Part shown: in pieces, positions 27,104 to 37,656 of the stretch | Layout: each line of letters opens with the position of its first letter | Position numbering within the stretch: position 1 is the first letter of the stretch | Origin: Winogradskyella marincola | GTDB lineage: Bacteria > Bacteroidota > Bacteroidia > Flavobacteriales > Flavobacteriaceae | NCBI RefSeq assembly: GCF_029624125.1 | Contig: NZ_JARSBN010000010.1 | Coordinates: 1 to 64,000 of the forward strand | DNA: 64,000 nucleotides | Direction: 5' to 3' | Program-made: the position numbers and the translations under genes | The notes under the pieces: generated by a model | Seen by the model: the letters and a program-made list of their open reading frames with translations, nothing else | Databases searched by the model: none | Told to the model about the DNA's origin: nothing

Positions 27104-29206
27104 TTAACTAATATAATTCCAGATATTACGGTATTTACTCATTTGTCTGTAAGTGTTCAAAATCATATTATGCTCTGGTAAAGCTAAGCTTGGATCAAGA
27201 TTTAAAACCGACTTAGCATAGTGTCGTGCGCTTTGTAAAATGTCTTTATCCTTTACAATATCTGCAATTCTAAGGTTTAAAACACCACTTTGTTGTGTAC
27301 CCATAATATCACCAGGACCTCTAAGTTTCAGGTCTACTTCGGCAATTTCAAAACCATCTGTAGAGCGCACCATGGTTTCTAAACGCGTTTTACTGTCGTT
27401 ACTCAGTTTGTGTCCGGTCATTAAAATACAATAACTCTGTTCAGCGCCACGACCAACACGTCCACGTAGCTGGTGTAATTGCGATAGGCCAAAGCGTTCT
27501 GCGCTTTCAATAATCATAACTGAAGCATTTGGTACATTAACACCAACTTCAATAACAGTAGTTGCAACCATAATGTTGGTTTTGCCTTCGGCGAAACGTT
27601 GCATCTCATAATCTTTGTCTTCGGCTTTCATTTTTCCATGAACAATAGAAATTTGATAGTCTGGTGTTGGAAACTCTCTTGAGATACTTTCGTAGCCATC
27701 CATCAAATCTTTATAGTCCATTTTTTCACTTTCTTGAATGAGAGGATACACGACATAGATTTGTCTGCCTTTTGCAATTTCGTCTTTCATAAATCGAAAA
27801 ACTTTCAGTCGATTATTGTCGTATCGATGAACTGTTTTTATCGGTTTTCTACCAGCAGGTAATTCGTCAATAATTGAAATATCTAAGTCGCCATAAACAG
27901 ACATTGCCAAGGTTCTCGGAATTGGAGTAGCAGTCATGACTAAAACATTAGGAGGAAGTTCGTTTTTATGCCATAATTTTGATCTTTGTTTTACGCCAAA
28001 ACGATGTTGCTCGTCGATAATGGCAAGTCCTAAATTTTTAAATTTTACCTTATCTTCGAGTAGTGCGTGAGTGCCAATTAAGATTTGTAAATTGCCATTT
28101 TCTAGATTTTCATGAATGATCCGTCTGTCTGAAGTTTTAGTTGAACCAGTTAATAATAAAATGCTGATATTCAATTTATTGCACCACTCAAGTAATTCAT
28201 TATAGTGCTGAACTGACAAAATTTCAGTTGGCGCCATTAAACAGCATTGAAAACCATTGTCAAGTCCCATGAGCATTGACATAAACCCAACTATAGTTTT
28301 GCCAGATCCTACATCTCCTTGTAAAAGACGGTTCATTTGTGCATTGCTTCCTAAATCTGCTCTAATTTCTTTAAGAACACGTTTTTGTGCATTGGTTAAA
28401 TCGAAGGGTAAATGGTCTTTAAAAAAGGTGTTAAAATAGTCTCCTACTTTTTCAAAAGTGAAGCCTTTTATTTTTGATTTGTGGATTAAATTTTTCAAAA
28501 TTAACTGCAATTGAATGTAGAATAATTCTTCAAATTTTAATCGAAATTGTGCTCTAGAAAGTAGCTCTGGAGACTTCGGAAAATGCACATTAAAAAGTGC
28601 ATCAGATTTTGATAATAATTTTAATTCCCCTCTAATTGTATCCGATAAAGTTTCAGCATAACGTCCTTTGGTTTCCAAAAATAATTGCTGCATTATTTTG
28701 GTTACAACACGATTTGTTATCCCTTTATTTGATAGTTTTTCGGTAGACGGATAAATGGCTTGCATGGCAGAACGCAGATTTTTTTCATGTTCTGACAGCA
28801 ATTCTAATTCTGGATGTGGCATACTAAATTTGCCATTAAACCAATTGGTCTTACCAAAAATAACGTAAGGCTGCCCTGTTTTTAAGCTTTCTCTTATCCA
28901 TTTTTGTCCTCTAAACCATACCAGTTCCATAACTCCAGTATCGTCTCTAAATTCAGCTACTAAGCGTTTACCTCGTTTTTGTGCTACTTCTCTAAAACTG
29001 GTAATTCTACCAATTACTTGCACTTCGGCATTGTTGCGTTGTAATTGATTGATTTTGTAGTATTTGGTGCGGTCGATGTAGCGGTTTGGGAAGAGGTTAA
29101 TCAAGTCCTGATAGGTGTGAATACCCAATTCTGAGCGCAATAAGTCTGCTCGGTTAGGCCCAACTCCTTTGAGGTAATCAATAGGTGTTTGTAAATTCAC
29201 ACTCAT
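27104..29206 (-). CDS. recG: ATP-dependent DNA helicase RecG
   Basis: About 700 aa from the ATG at 29206 (MSVNLQTPIDYLKGVGPNRA); a TTG nine codons upstream is less likely. N-terminal wedge/OB domain (about 55-150), then superfamily 2 motor with Walker A GDVGSGKTIVG, DEQH box (IIDEQHRFGV), TATPIPRT, and the C-terminal RLGQxRGRxGR-type motif (LHQLRGRVGRG). It remodels stalled replication forks and Holliday junctions. Full length, divergent from the M1 peptidase. Confidence 0.95.
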   Translation of the reverse strand: MSVNLQTPIDYLKGVGPNRADLLRSELGIHTYQDLINLFPNRYIDRTKYYKINQLQRNNAEVQVIGRITSFREVAQKRGKRLVAEFRDDTGVMELVWFRGQKWIRESLKTGQPYVIFGKTNWFNGKFSMPHPELELLSEHEKNLRSAMQAIYPSTEKLSNKGITNRVVTKIMQQLFLETKGRYAETLSDTIRGELKLLSKSDALFNVHFPKSPELLSRAQFRLKFEELFYIQLQLILKNLIHKSKIKGFTFEKVGDYFNTFFKDHLPFDLTNAQKRVLKEIRADLGSNAQMNRLLQGDVGSGKTIVGFMSMLMGLDNGFQCCLMAPTEILSVQHYNELLEWCNKLNISILLLTGSTKTSDRRIIHENLENGNLQILIGTHALLEDKVKFKNLGLAIIDEQHRFGVKQRSKLWHKNELPPNVLVMTATPIPRTLAMSVYGDLDISIIDELPAGRKPIKTVHRYDNNRLKVFRFMKDEIAKGRQIYVVYPLIQESEKMDYKDLMDGYESISREFPTPDYQISIVHGKMKAEDKDYEMQRFAEGKTNIMVATTVIEVGVNVPNASVMIIESAERFGLSQLHQLRGRVGRGAEQSYCILMTGHKLSNDSKTRLETMVRSTDGFEIAEVDLKLRGPGDIMGTQQSGVLNLRIADIVKDKDILQSARHYAKSVLNLDPSLALPEHNMILNTYRQMSKYRNIWNYIS

Positions 29207-29329
29207 AACTGCGAATTTACCAAATTCTTGCAAAGCTGTAATTCTAAAATTTTGTTATTTCTAATCTATTAGGTTTAGTGTTTGTTTTAAAAGTTTTACT
29301 TTGGTCTAATCCTTGATTTAATCGGAATT

Positions 29330-31300
29330 ATGAAAAAATTATTGGTTGTATGTCTGTTGTTTGTTTCTGTGTTTTCTAATGCGCAGCAAACGGATTATGT
29401 GGATTTTAGAAGAGCAGAAGCTTTATTGGTTTTTAATCAGTTAGCGGTAGATAGTACAACTTATAATTCTTACGAAATTGATTTTAAAATTTTAAAGCCA
29501 ACAGATTCTATTTATTTAGATGCTGTAAATATGAAGTTTAAGCATGTGGCTTTAGATAATTCTACGGCAACATTTAAAAATGATGGTAAAAGATTAATTG
29601 TTTTCAATGATTTTAAACCTAATGAGTCTTATAAATTAAGCTTTGTCTTTAACAATGCGCCCAAAAAGGCTATGTATTTTATAGGATGGGAACATGAGGG
29701 TAAGAATCAAATCTGGACACAAGGTCAAGGAAAATACACTAGTAATTGGTTACCAAGTCTTGATGATACAAATGATAAAATTGAGTTTGATTTAAAGTTT
29801 CTTGCACCAAAAAAGTATGAGGTTATTTCAAATGGTATTTTAAAATCAAAGTCAGATAATCTTGGTAATATATTGTGGGAATATGATATGCAAAAGCCTA
29901 TGTCTAGTTACTTGGTGGCTGTTGCAGTTGGTGTATATAATAAAAAAACAGAAATTTCAAAAAGTGGCATTCCTTTAGAGTATTACTATTATCCTGAAGA
30001 TTCCTTAAAAGTCGAGCCTACCTATCGCTATAGTAAAAGAATGTTTGATTTTTTAGAGGAAGAGATTGGATTTGCTTACCCTTGGCAAAACTACAAACAA
30101 GTGCCAGTACACGATTTTTTATATGCTGGTATGGAAAATACGAGCTGTACTATTTTTTCAGATGCTTTTATGGTAGATGATATAGGTTTTAATGATAAAA
30201 GCTATGTTAATGTTAATGCGCACGAATTGGCACATCAATGGTTTGGTGATTTAGTAACGGCAACGTCTGGCGAACATCATTGGTTACAAGAAGGTTTTGC
30301 AACCTATTACGCCTTGTTAGCGGAGCGTGATATTTTTGGTGATAATCATTATAATTTCAAATTATATGAGTCTGCTGTAGATTTAGGACGACAAGATTTA
30401 GCAGGTGAAGGTACGTCGCTTCTAAATGCAAAGTCGAGTAGTTTAACCTTTTATCAGCGTGGTGCATGGGTGCTTCATGCGTTGAGAGGTTTGGTTGGTG
30501 ATGATGTGTTTAAAAAGGCCGTGAAAGCTTATTTGGATAAACACCAGTTTAAAAACGTTAAAACTTCAGATTTTATAAATGAAGTAGAGCGTTTCTATGG
30601 TAAATCGCTAAATACATTTGTTGATGTGTGGATTAAGCAAAAGGATTTTCCTGTTGATGCTGCTTTTGGATTGCTTCAAAATGAATCTACTTTTATTAAC
30701 GAGTATCTTATGGTAGATTGCCAGGCAAAAACTTCTAAATGTGAAGAGTATTTAAAATATTATGTTTCAGACGAAGCAAAAGTTAAAGTGATTTCTCAAA
30801 TGCCAGAATTGGTAACTAGCGATACCTTTAAGCATGGCTTTAAGGTAAGACAAGCGATTTCGCAATACGTAAGGCAAATACCAAAAGCGATCAAGGAAGA
30901 CTATGAAACGTTGTTAGATGATAAGTCTTACGTAACTATTGAAAATGCTTTGTATAATCTTTGGACAGCATTTCCTGAAGAACGAGCAAAATATCTGTCT
31001 AAAACCAGAAATGTAGTAGGTTTTAATGATAAGAATGTGCGCCTGCTGTGGATTGCTTTAAATCTTAATACTCCATTTTACCAAGCTGATAATAAACAAG
31101 GCTTGTTTGAAGAATTGGTAAGTTATACAGATGAGCGCTATAATGCGGATTTGCGTATGAATGCCTTTAACTATCTTAATCTTATGAATGCATGTAACGA
31201 CACCTGTAAATCTAATCTTGAAAAAGCAAAATCGCACCATAACTGGAGAATGGTTAAGTTTGCAAAAGAAATGTCCGAAAAATTAGAGAATAAAAAATAA
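29330..31300 (+). CDS. M1 family metallopeptidase (aminopeptidase N-like), secreted
   Basis: 656 aa. Signal peptide MKKLLVVCLLFVSVFSNAQ. Substrate-anchoring motif GMENTS (GAMEN-like), then the zinc site HELAHQWFGD (first His near residue 298) with the third ligand about 19 residues on in HHWLQEGFA. Removes N-terminal residues from peptides in the periplasm or outside. The stop overlaps the start of the patatin gene (TAATG), indicating translational coupling. Confidence 0.93.
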   Translation: MKKLLVVCLLFVSVFSNAQQTDYVDFRRAEALLVFNQLAVDSTTYNSYEIDFKILKPTDSIYLDAVNMKFKHVALDNSTATFKNDGKRLIVFNDFKPNESYKLSFVFNNAPKKAMYFIGWEHEGKNQIWTQGQGKYTSNWLPSLDDTNDKIEFDLKFLAPKKYEVISNGILKSKSDNLGNILWEYDMQKPMSSYLVAVAVGVYNKKTEISKSGIPLEYYYYPEDSLKVEPTYRYSKRMFDFLEEEIGFAYPWQNYKQVPVHDFLYAGMENTSCTIFSDAFMVDDIGFNDKSYVNVNAHELAHQWFGDLVTATSGEHHWLQEGFATYYALLAERDIFGDNHYNFKLYESAVDLGRQDLAGEGTSLLNAKSSSLTFYQRGAWVLHALRGLVGDDVFKKAVKAYLDKHQFKNVKTSDFINEVERFYGKSLNTFVDVWIKQKDFPVDAAFGLLQNESTFINEYLMVDCQAKTSKCEEYLKYYVSDEAKVKVISQMPELVTSDTFKHGFKVRQAISQYVRQIPKAIKEDYETLLDDKSYVTIENALYNLWTAFPEERAKYLSKTRNVVGFNDKNVRLLWIALNLNTPFYQADNKQGLFEELVSYTDERYNADLRMNAFNYLNLMNACNDTCKSNLEKAKSHHNWRMVKFAKEMSEKLENKK

Positions 31301-32184
31301 TGCGAGCATTAGTAATTTCAGGTGGTGGGAGTAAAGGTGCTTTTGCTGGTGGAGTAGCGCAATACCTTATGGAAAGGGAAAAGCGTGAATACGACATGTT
31401 TTTAGGAACGTCTACAGGTAGTTTGTTGGTGCCGCATTTGGCACTAGATAAGGTAGATAAACTCTATGATATTTTTACCAATGTACAGCAACAAGATATT
31501 TTTAGTGTAAGCCCTTTTGTGCAACGTAAAAAAGGTGATAGAGAGTATGTGTCTATAGATTTTGTGAACTCAATGTGGCAATTTATTAGAATGAAGCGCA
31601 CATTTGGAGAGAGTAAAGCACTTAGAAAGCATATAAGAAAACATTTTACGGTAGAAGAGTTTCAGAAAATTAGGGCAACCAAACACGATGTAGTAGTGAC
31701 GGTAAGTAATCTGTCTATGAATCGTGTAGAGTATAAGTCTATAAATGATTGTACTTACGATGAGTTTTGCAATTGGATATGGATTTCTTGTAATTATATT
31801 CCATTTATGTCATTAGCTATGGTGGATGGCTATGAGTATGCAGATGGTGGATTAGGATGTGTAATTCCTATACGAGAAGCAATTTTAAGAGGAGCAACAG
31901 AGGTAGATGCGATTGTTCTTGAGGCAGAAAACCTTGGAAAGCAACGTGTACTTGGTAAAAATCCGTTTTCATTAATGATGAATTTATTTGGGCATTTGCT
32001 CGATCAGGTTGAGCGAAGCGATGTTCTAATTGGAAAACTTGCTGCTAAAAACAAAAATGTAAAACTCAATTTATACTACACGCCAACAAATCTTACAGAA
32101 AATTCTCTAATTTTTAGTAAAAGACTTATGGAAAAATGGTGGCTTCAAGGGTATGAATACGCAGAGAAAAAGCATTCTGATTAA
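31300..32184 (+). CDS. Patatin-like phospholipase
   Basis: 294 aa. Oxyanion loop GGGSKGAFAGG, nucleophile elbow GTSTGS and the catalytic Asp in ADGG. A serine-aspartate lipid acyl hydrolase, no signal peptide, so likely cytosolic. Its ATG shares the last base of the upstream M1 peptidase stop, so the two are translated together. Confidence 0.92.
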   Translation: MRALVISGGGSKGAFAGGVAQYLMEREKREYDMFLGTSTGSLLVPHLALDKVDKLYDIFTNVQQQDIFSVSPFVQRKKGDREYVSIDFVNSMWQFIRMKRTFGESKALRKHIRKHFTVEEFQKIRATKHDVVVTVSNLSMNRVEYKSINDCTYDEFCNWIWISCNYIPFMSLAMVDGYEYADGGLGCVIPIREAILRGATEVDAIVLEAENLGKQRVLGKNPFSLMMNLFGHLLDQVERSDVLIGKLAAKNKNVKLNLYYTPTNLTENSLIFSKRLMEKWWLQGYEYAEKKHSD

Positions 32185-32317
32185 AGTGTGCAGGTTGTAG
32201 TATTCGCTCTATACTGTTTGACTAGCTTTTGTATGCGAGCTTTTTTAGAATTTAGTTCTAATTTAGACTTAAACGAGAGTAAAAAAGTCTTCCTTTAGGA
32301 AGATTTAGATGGGCTTT

Positions 32318-32836
32318 TTACCACATTTCGCCAACTTCTTTCTTTATGTAAGAAAGAGCAGCATTGCTAGGTGCAGGTTTGTCCATAAGCTCTGTTAAAA
32401 CAACTTCACGCAACTTATTAGCACTATCTGTTTTTTCATTCATATTAGCTTTTCTTATGAGTTGAATTGTTGCGTTTTTAGCGGCTAAAATAATACTCCA
32501 GCATTGATCGCTAACATAGATTTGCTGTGTTAAATTATGTTCAAACTCTTGCTCTATAGTTGCTATAAGTAGATTTTCGTAATCTTCTTTATTTGAAGAG
32601 GTTGGAGATGTTCTTGTTAATAAGCTTTGCGGTTTTATGCGTTCTAGAAAAAGAGACATGCGCTCGTAAGCTTGTAGTCTTAATGGAAATGACTCTTTCT
32701 GTAAATCTTTAGTTAATAAAAAATGACGTCTTTTGCTTTCGTTAGTCATATGTTCTCTAAAAAATAAAAAAGCAATAACACCTGTAACAACAGCAGGTAT
32801 AGTATACATCAAAAGATTAAGAATTTGTTCTTCCAT
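32318..32836 (-). CDS. Hypothetical single-pass membrane protein
   Basis: 172 aa. One N-terminal TM helix (TIPAVVTGVIAFLFF), then a soluble helical domain (LRLQAYERMSLFLERIKPQSLL; FEHNLTQQIYVSDQCW). It resembles a conserved flavobacterial protein family of unknown role. About 50 bp downstream of the glutamate synthase-like gene, same direction. A small hairpin (TCTTCC/GGAAGA, 32289-32306) lies after its stop. Confidence 0.65.
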   Translation of the reverse strand: MEEQILNLLMYTIPAVVTGVIAFLFFREHMTNESKRRHFLLTKDLQKESFPLRLQAYERMSLFLERIKPQSLLTRTSPTSSNKEDYENLLIATIEQEFEHNLTQQIYVSDQCWSIILAAKNATIQLIRKANMNEKTDSANKLREVVLTELMDKPAPSNAALSYIKKEVGEMW

Positions 32837-32886
32837 AGTTTTTAATAAGAAGTGATTGGTAAAAAATTAGTAATTAGTTTCAAATA

Positions 32887-34443
32887 TTATTTACAGCCGC
32901 CAAGATAAACACAATCTTTTAATTCTTGCATACTTTTAAAATCTACTGGAGTTTTTTCGTAATTAAACGTGTGCTTAAATTCTTTTGTAAGATTGTGGTC
33001 ATCGACATTCATTTCGATATCTCGCATATTGAATTGGCATGGGTGTTCGTAGCCAGCTGCATGAGTAATTTCGATTAATTCTTTTTTAAAGGTTTTAAAG
33101 TATTGTGCTAAACGTTCAGATTTTAAAGGTACATTAATACCATTTTGCAACCATTTCTTTTGTGTAGCTACACCAGCAGGACAGCGGTTAGTATGGCAAA
33201 TTTGTGCTTGTATACAGCCAATACTCATCATAGCTTCACGTGCTACATTGATGCAGTCGACTCCCATTGCAAATGCCATAGCAGCTTTTGCAGGAAAGCC
33301 TAATTTTCCGCTACCAATAAAAACAATACGTTCTGTAAGATTATGCTTTTGAAAAAGTTTATAAACATCACTAAATCCATAAACCCAAGGTAAAGAGACA
33401 TGATCAGCAAAACTAGGAGGTGCTGCACCAGTTCCTCCTTCACCACCATCTATGGTTATAAAATCTGGTCCACGATTATCGCGTTCCATAATTTGAGCCA
33501 GTTCTTCCCATTGTTCTAGTTTTCCTATAGCGGCTTTAATACCAACTGGCAGACCTGTTGCTTCGGCAATACTTTCTACAAAATCTACCAATTCTGGCAC
33601 TGTGGAAAATGCCTTGTGGTTTGGTGGAGATAAAACAGTTTTGCCTACTTCAACACCTCTGATATCTGCAATTTCTTTGGTGATCTTTTTTCCAGGAAGC
33701 ACTCCGCCTTTTCCTGGTTTTGCACCTTGAGATAGTTTTACTTCAATAGCTCTGATAAAAGGATTGTCTTCAACTAATTTTACCATTTTTTCCATAGAAA
33801 AACCACCATCTTCTGCTCTTACACCAAAGTAGCCAGTACCAAAATGAAATACAACATCACCACCATTACTGTGGTATGGAGACAAACCTCCTTCACCAGT
33901 ATTGTGGTACGCGCCAGCTAACTTTACCCCTTTATTTAAAGATTCAATAGCTTTGGCAGATAATGAGCCAAAACTCATAGCAGAGACATTAATTATTGAT
34001 GCTGGTCTGTATGGACGTTTACGTTTGTTATAAGCTCCCATAACTTTAGCGCAAGGAGCAAATGTTTTATCAATGATGTTTGGATGATTTTTTTCAACCT
34101 TATATGGCATCATGGCATTGTTTATAAAAATGTGCTGATGTGCATATATGTCTCTGTCTGTACCAAAACCTTCGTAATTGTTTTCTTGTTTTGCAGAAGC
34201 GTAAATCCAACCTCTTTCAATACGATTAAAAGGTAATTCTTCTCTATTGTTGGCAACAAAGTATTGGCGCATTTCTGGGCCAATGCTTTCTAGCAAATAG
34301 CGCAAATGGCCTACAATTGGGAAGTTGTGACTTATGGTGTGCTTACGTTGAAAAAAGACATCTCTCATGGCTACGAGTACTAAAAAAACGATAATCCAAA
34401 GCCACCAAGGAATGTTACCCAAGAATTCTAAAATGGAATCCAT
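32887..34443 (-). CDS. FMN-binding glutamate synthase family protein
   Basis: 518 aa from the ATG at 34443. An N-terminal TM segment (NIPWWLWIIVFLVLVAM), then the glutamate synthase FMN/Fe-S catalytic domain: SAMSFGSLS, the KLSQGAKPGKGG loop, ITIDGGEGGTGAAP and the cysteine-containing CHTNRCPAGVATQ. No amidotransferase domain. This membrane-tethered GltB-like type is widespread; its exact reaction is not settled. The C-terminus ends GGCK. Confidence 0.88.
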   Translation of the reverse strand: MDSILEFLGNIPWWLWIIVFLVLVAMRDVFFQRKHTISHNFPIVGHLRYLLESIGPEMRQYFVANNREELPFNRIERGWIYASAKQENNYEGFGTDRDIYAHQHIFINNAMMPYKVEKNHPNIIDKTFAPCAKVMGAYNKRKRPYRPASIINVSAMSFGSLSAKAIESLNKGVKLAGAYHNTGEGGLSPYHSNGGDVVFHFGTGYFGVRAEDGGFSMEKMVKLVEDNPFIRAIEVKLSQGAKPGKGGVLPGKKITKEIADIRGVEVGKTVLSPPNHKAFSTVPELVDFVESIAEATGLPVGIKAAIGKLEQWEELAQIMERDNRGPDFITIDGGEGGTGAAPPSFADHVSLPWVYGFSDVYKLFQKHNLTERIVFIGSGKLGFPAKAAMAFAMGVDCINVAREAMMSIGCIQAQICHTNRCPAGVATQKKWLQNGINVPLKSERLAQYFKTFKKELIEITHAAGYEHPCQFNMRDIEMNVDDHNLTKEFKHTFNYEKTPVDFKSMQELKDCVYLGGCK

Positions 34444-34580
34444 AATCTGAAATAAAATTTGCACTAAGATATTGAAAATTGATTACATCATATTCTTGAT
34501 ATTTTGTTTATAATTTATAAAGATAAAACATGGTAAAACCTATGGTAATATGTAATTTCACAGCTTGAAAAAATGAAGTT

Positions 34581-36908
34581 TTGGAAAAGTATCTTAGTCA
34601 ACTAAACGACGCACAATTAGCACCAACCATACAGAAAGACGGACCAATGATCGTAATCGCTGGTGCAGGTTCAGGAAAAACAAGAGTGCTTACATATCGT
34701 ATTGCTTATTTAATGAGTCAAGGAGTAGATGCCTTTAATATCTTATCATTGACTTTTACCAATAAAGCGGCTCGAGAGATGAAAGGCAGAATCGCAGATA
34801 TAGTAGGTGATAGCGAAGCTAAAAACCTTTGGATGGGAACGTTTCACTCAGTGTTTGCCAAAATCCTTAGGTTTGAAGGACATCATCTGGGTTTTCCTAG
34901 CAACTTTACTATATACGATACCCAAGATGCACAAAGACTTATAAGTTCTATTATAAAAGAAATGGGACTTGATAAAGATGTGTATAAGGTGAAACAAGTT
35001 TATGGTAGAATTTCTTCGTACAAGAATAGTCTTATAACTGTAAAGGCATACTTTAGAAATCCTGAGCTTATGGAGGCAGATGCTATGGCACGCAGACCTC
35101 GTTTAGGAGATATTTATAAAGAATATGTAGACCGTTGTTTTAAAGCAGGAGCAATGGATTTTGATGATCTTTTATTAAGAACCAATGAGTTGCTAACGCG
35201 TTTTCCGGCTGTATTGGCTCAGTATCAAGATCGTTTTAGATACATATTGGTAGACGAGTATCAAGATACCAACCACTCTCAGTATTTAATAGTTAGAGCT
35301 TTGTCTGATCGTTTTCAAAATATATGTGTGGTAGGTGACGATGCGCAGAGTATCTATGCGTTCCGTGGTGCAAACATCAATAATATTCTAAACTTTCAGA
35401 AAGATTATGATGATGTAAAAATGTATCGATTAGAGCAAAATTACCGTTCTACAAAGATGATTGTAGGTGCAGCCAATTCTGTAATTGAGCATAATAAGAC
35501 TAAGTTAGATAAAGTGGTTTGGACCGCTAATGATGTTGGGGAGAAAGTTATTGTGCACAGATCCATGACAGATGCAGATGAAGGGCGTTATGTAGCAAGT
35601 ACAATTTGGGATACCAAGATGAATCAGCAATTGCCAAATAGCGATTTTGCTGTACTTTATAGAACTAATGCACAGTCTCGTGCTATAGAAGATGCGTTGC
35701 GTAAAAGAGACATTCCGTATAGAATTTATGGAGGATTGTCGTTTTATCAACGTAAGGAGATTAAAGATGTAACGGCTTATTTGCGTTTAATTTTAAACAC
35801 TTCAGATGAAGAAGCTCTAAAAAGAGTGATTAATTATCCTGCAAGAGGTATTGGACAAACTACCGTAGATCGATTAATTGTAGCAGCAAACGCTACAGGT
35901 AAGACCATCTACGATATTATGAAAAATATAGATAATGAGTCTGTAAATATTAATGGAGGCACTAAAAATAAATTAAGAGATTTTGTAACTCTCATAGAAA
36001 GCTACAAAGTAATGAACCAAAATGCTAATGCTTTTGAGTTGGCAGAACATGTAGCAAAAACTAGTGGTCTTGTAAGAGAATTAGGCAAGGATGGTACACC
36101 AGAAGGCGTTACTAAGATGGATAACGTGCAAGAATTGCTTAATGGTATTAAAGATTTTGTTGAAGGACAAATTGAAGTTGCAGATAGTACAGGTTCTTTA
36201 TCAGAATTTTTAGAAGATGTTGCATTGGCTACAGATTTAGATGGTGATAAAGGTGATCCGGATCATGTGGCTCTAATGACAATTCACTTGGCAAAAGGAC
36301 TTGAGTTTTCGCATGTTTTTATTGTTGGTATGGAAGAAGATTTATTTCCAAGTGCCATGAGTATGAACACCCGAAGCGAGCTAGAGGAAGAGCGTCGCTT
36401 GTTTTATGTGGCTTTAACAAGAGCAGAGAAGCAAGCTTACCTTACGTATACTGTGTCTCGTTACCGTTGGGGAAAACTAATAGATGCAGAGCCAAGTCGT
36501 TTTATTGAAGAAATTGATGATGAATTTGTAGATATTACCACACCATTAAAAGAGCAACGCTTTAATCCAATGTTAGATGCATCTATTTTTGATGATGTAG
36601 AGCCAAATAAGGTGCGTTTTGCAAAACCAAAGTCTCCAAAGTTTAAAAAGAAAGAGACGAAGAAGCCAGAGAAGTTTCAAATTAGTACACCAAAAAAATT
36701 AAAGCCTGTAAGCCAAACAGATACAGGAGCTAATTTGTTTGATACCAAATTAACTGTAGGCAATATTGTGAATCATCAACGTTTTGGTAGAGGTGAGGTT
36801 CTTAAAATTGAAGGTGTAGGAGGCGACTTAAAAGCCGAAATTAAGTTTGAAGGTGGAGCTACTAAAAAACTTTTATTGCGTTTTGCTAAGCTAGAAATTA
36901 TTTCTTAG
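34581..36908 (+). CDS. UvrD/PcrA-type superfamily 1 DNA helicase
   Basis: 775 aa. Walker A AGAGSGKTRVLTYR, DEYQDTN box, VVGDDAQSIYAFRGA, NYRSTKMIV and the C-terminal VALMTIHLAKGLEFSHVF and LFYVALTRA motifs are all present. A basic linker (KSPKFKKKETKKPEK) precedes the C-terminal Tudor-like segment (VNHQRFGRGEVLKIEG) that contacts RNA polymerase in this family. Unwinds DNA in nucleotide-excision and mismatch repair. The start used is TTG at 34581, the first in-frame start before the conserved N-terminus. Confidence 0.93.
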   Translation: MEKYLSQLNDAQLAPTIQKDGPMIVIAGAGSGKTRVLTYRIAYLMSQGVDAFNILSLTFTNKAAREMKGRIADIVGDSEAKNLWMGTFHSVFAKILRFEGHHLGFPSNFTIYDTQDAQRLISSIIKEMGLDKDVYKVKQVYGRISSYKNSLITVKAYFRNPELMEADAMARRPRLGDIYKEYVDRCFKAGAMDFDDLLLRTNELLTRFPAVLAQYQDRFRYILVDEYQDTNHSQYLIVRALSDRFQNICVVGDDAQSIYAFRGANINNILNFQKDYDDVKMYRLEQNYRSTKMIVGAANSVIEHNKTKLDKVVWTANDVGEKVIVHRSMTDADEGRYVASTIWDTKMNQQLPNSDFAVLYRTNAQSRAIEDALRKRDIPYRIYGGLSFYQRKEIKDVTAYLRLILNTSDEEALKRVINYPARGIGQTTVDRLIVAANATGKTIYDIMKNIDNESVNINGGTKNKLRDFVTLIESYKVMNQNANAFELAEHVAKTSGLVRELGKDGTPEGVTKMDNVQELLNGIKDFVEGQIEVADSTGSLSEFLEDVALATDLDGDKGDPDHVALMTIHLAKGLEFSHVFIVGMEEDLFPSAMSMNTRSELEEERRLFYVALTRAEKQAYLTYTVSRYRWGKLIDAEPSRFIEEIDDEFVDITTPLKEQRFNPMLDASIFDDVEPNKVRFAKPKSPKFKKKETKKPEKFQISTPKKLKPVSQTDTGANLFDTKLTVGNIVNHQRFGRGEVLKIEGVGGDLKAEIKFEGGATKKLLLRFAKLEIIS

Positions 36909-36963
36909 CCTTTTTTAACGCAACCATTTGTGGTTTTTCTCATCTAAAAATAAACTTTTCATT

Positions 36964-37656
36964 ATGCCCAAAAGGCTTCATTTTGCGATATGGTTAATGC
37001 TAGTCGCTGTTTTTAGTTGCGAAGACACAATAATAGAGGATAATATTAGAGTTTTGGTGCATGGTAGTGTTGTGGACCAAAATGCAGAACCAATTACAAA
37101 TGCAAGCATTAAAGTTTATGCAGACGCAGATGCTTTTGGTGCAGACCGAGTACTTTTAGGAGAAGGTGTTAGTGATGCTTCAGGAAATTTTAATATAACG
37201 TCTTTATTTGGACCAAATGAATTGTTTCTTGTAGACGTTTCTTCAGGCGATCAATATTCTACTTACCGTTATCAAACCAATACAGAAGAGTTTACTCCTG
37301 GTGATCTTACTTTTAATTTACAAACTGTAGCGTTAAAAGAGATGACCAATTTTACTTATAATATTATAAGAGAAAGTGGTGAAGGCAACACCTTGTACTA
37401 TAGATTTACATACTTAGATGCCAATTGTACAGAGGTTTATGAAGAAGGTGCTTTAAGCGATTCTCTTAGTTATTGCAATACTACAAGAGTTACGGGTTCT
37501 ACTTTAGATGATGCATCTCCTAATGCAGAAAATATAGGTTTTATAGTGCCATTACAATCTCAGGTTGAGTTCTCTTACCGTCTTAATGAAGGTGAAGAAA
37601 TTTCTGAAATAATAACTATTAATTCAGCTGACTATGCGTTTCAATTTAGCTACTAA
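36964..37656 (+). CDS. Lipoprotein with carboxypeptidase-regulatory-like domain
   Basis: 230 aa from the ATG at 36964, which gives a lipoprotein signal (MPKRLHFAIWLMLVAVFSC). Residues about 30-105 look like a beta-sandwich (VLVHGSVVDQNAEPITNASI...). Probably surface or periplasmic. About 55 bp after the helicase gene; the next gene overlaps its 3' end by 23 bp, suggesting the two are functionally tied. Confidence 0.72.
   Translation: MPKRLHFAIWLMLVAVFSCEDTIIEDNIRVLVHGSVVDQNAEPITNASIKVYADADAFGADRVLLGEGVSDASGNFNITSLFGPNELFLVDVSSGDQYSTYRYQTNTEEFTPGDLTFNLQTVALKEMTNFTYNIIRESGEGNTLYYRFTYLDANCTEVYEEGALSDSLSYCNTTRVTGSTLDDASPNAENIGFIVPLQSQVEFSYRLNEGEEISEIITINSADYAFQFSY

Noticed and set aside
29291-29304. 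-7 box for the M1 peptidase gene (TTACTTTGG)
   Set aside because: Spacing inside the element does not fit TAnnTTTG and no -33 TTG is at the right distance.
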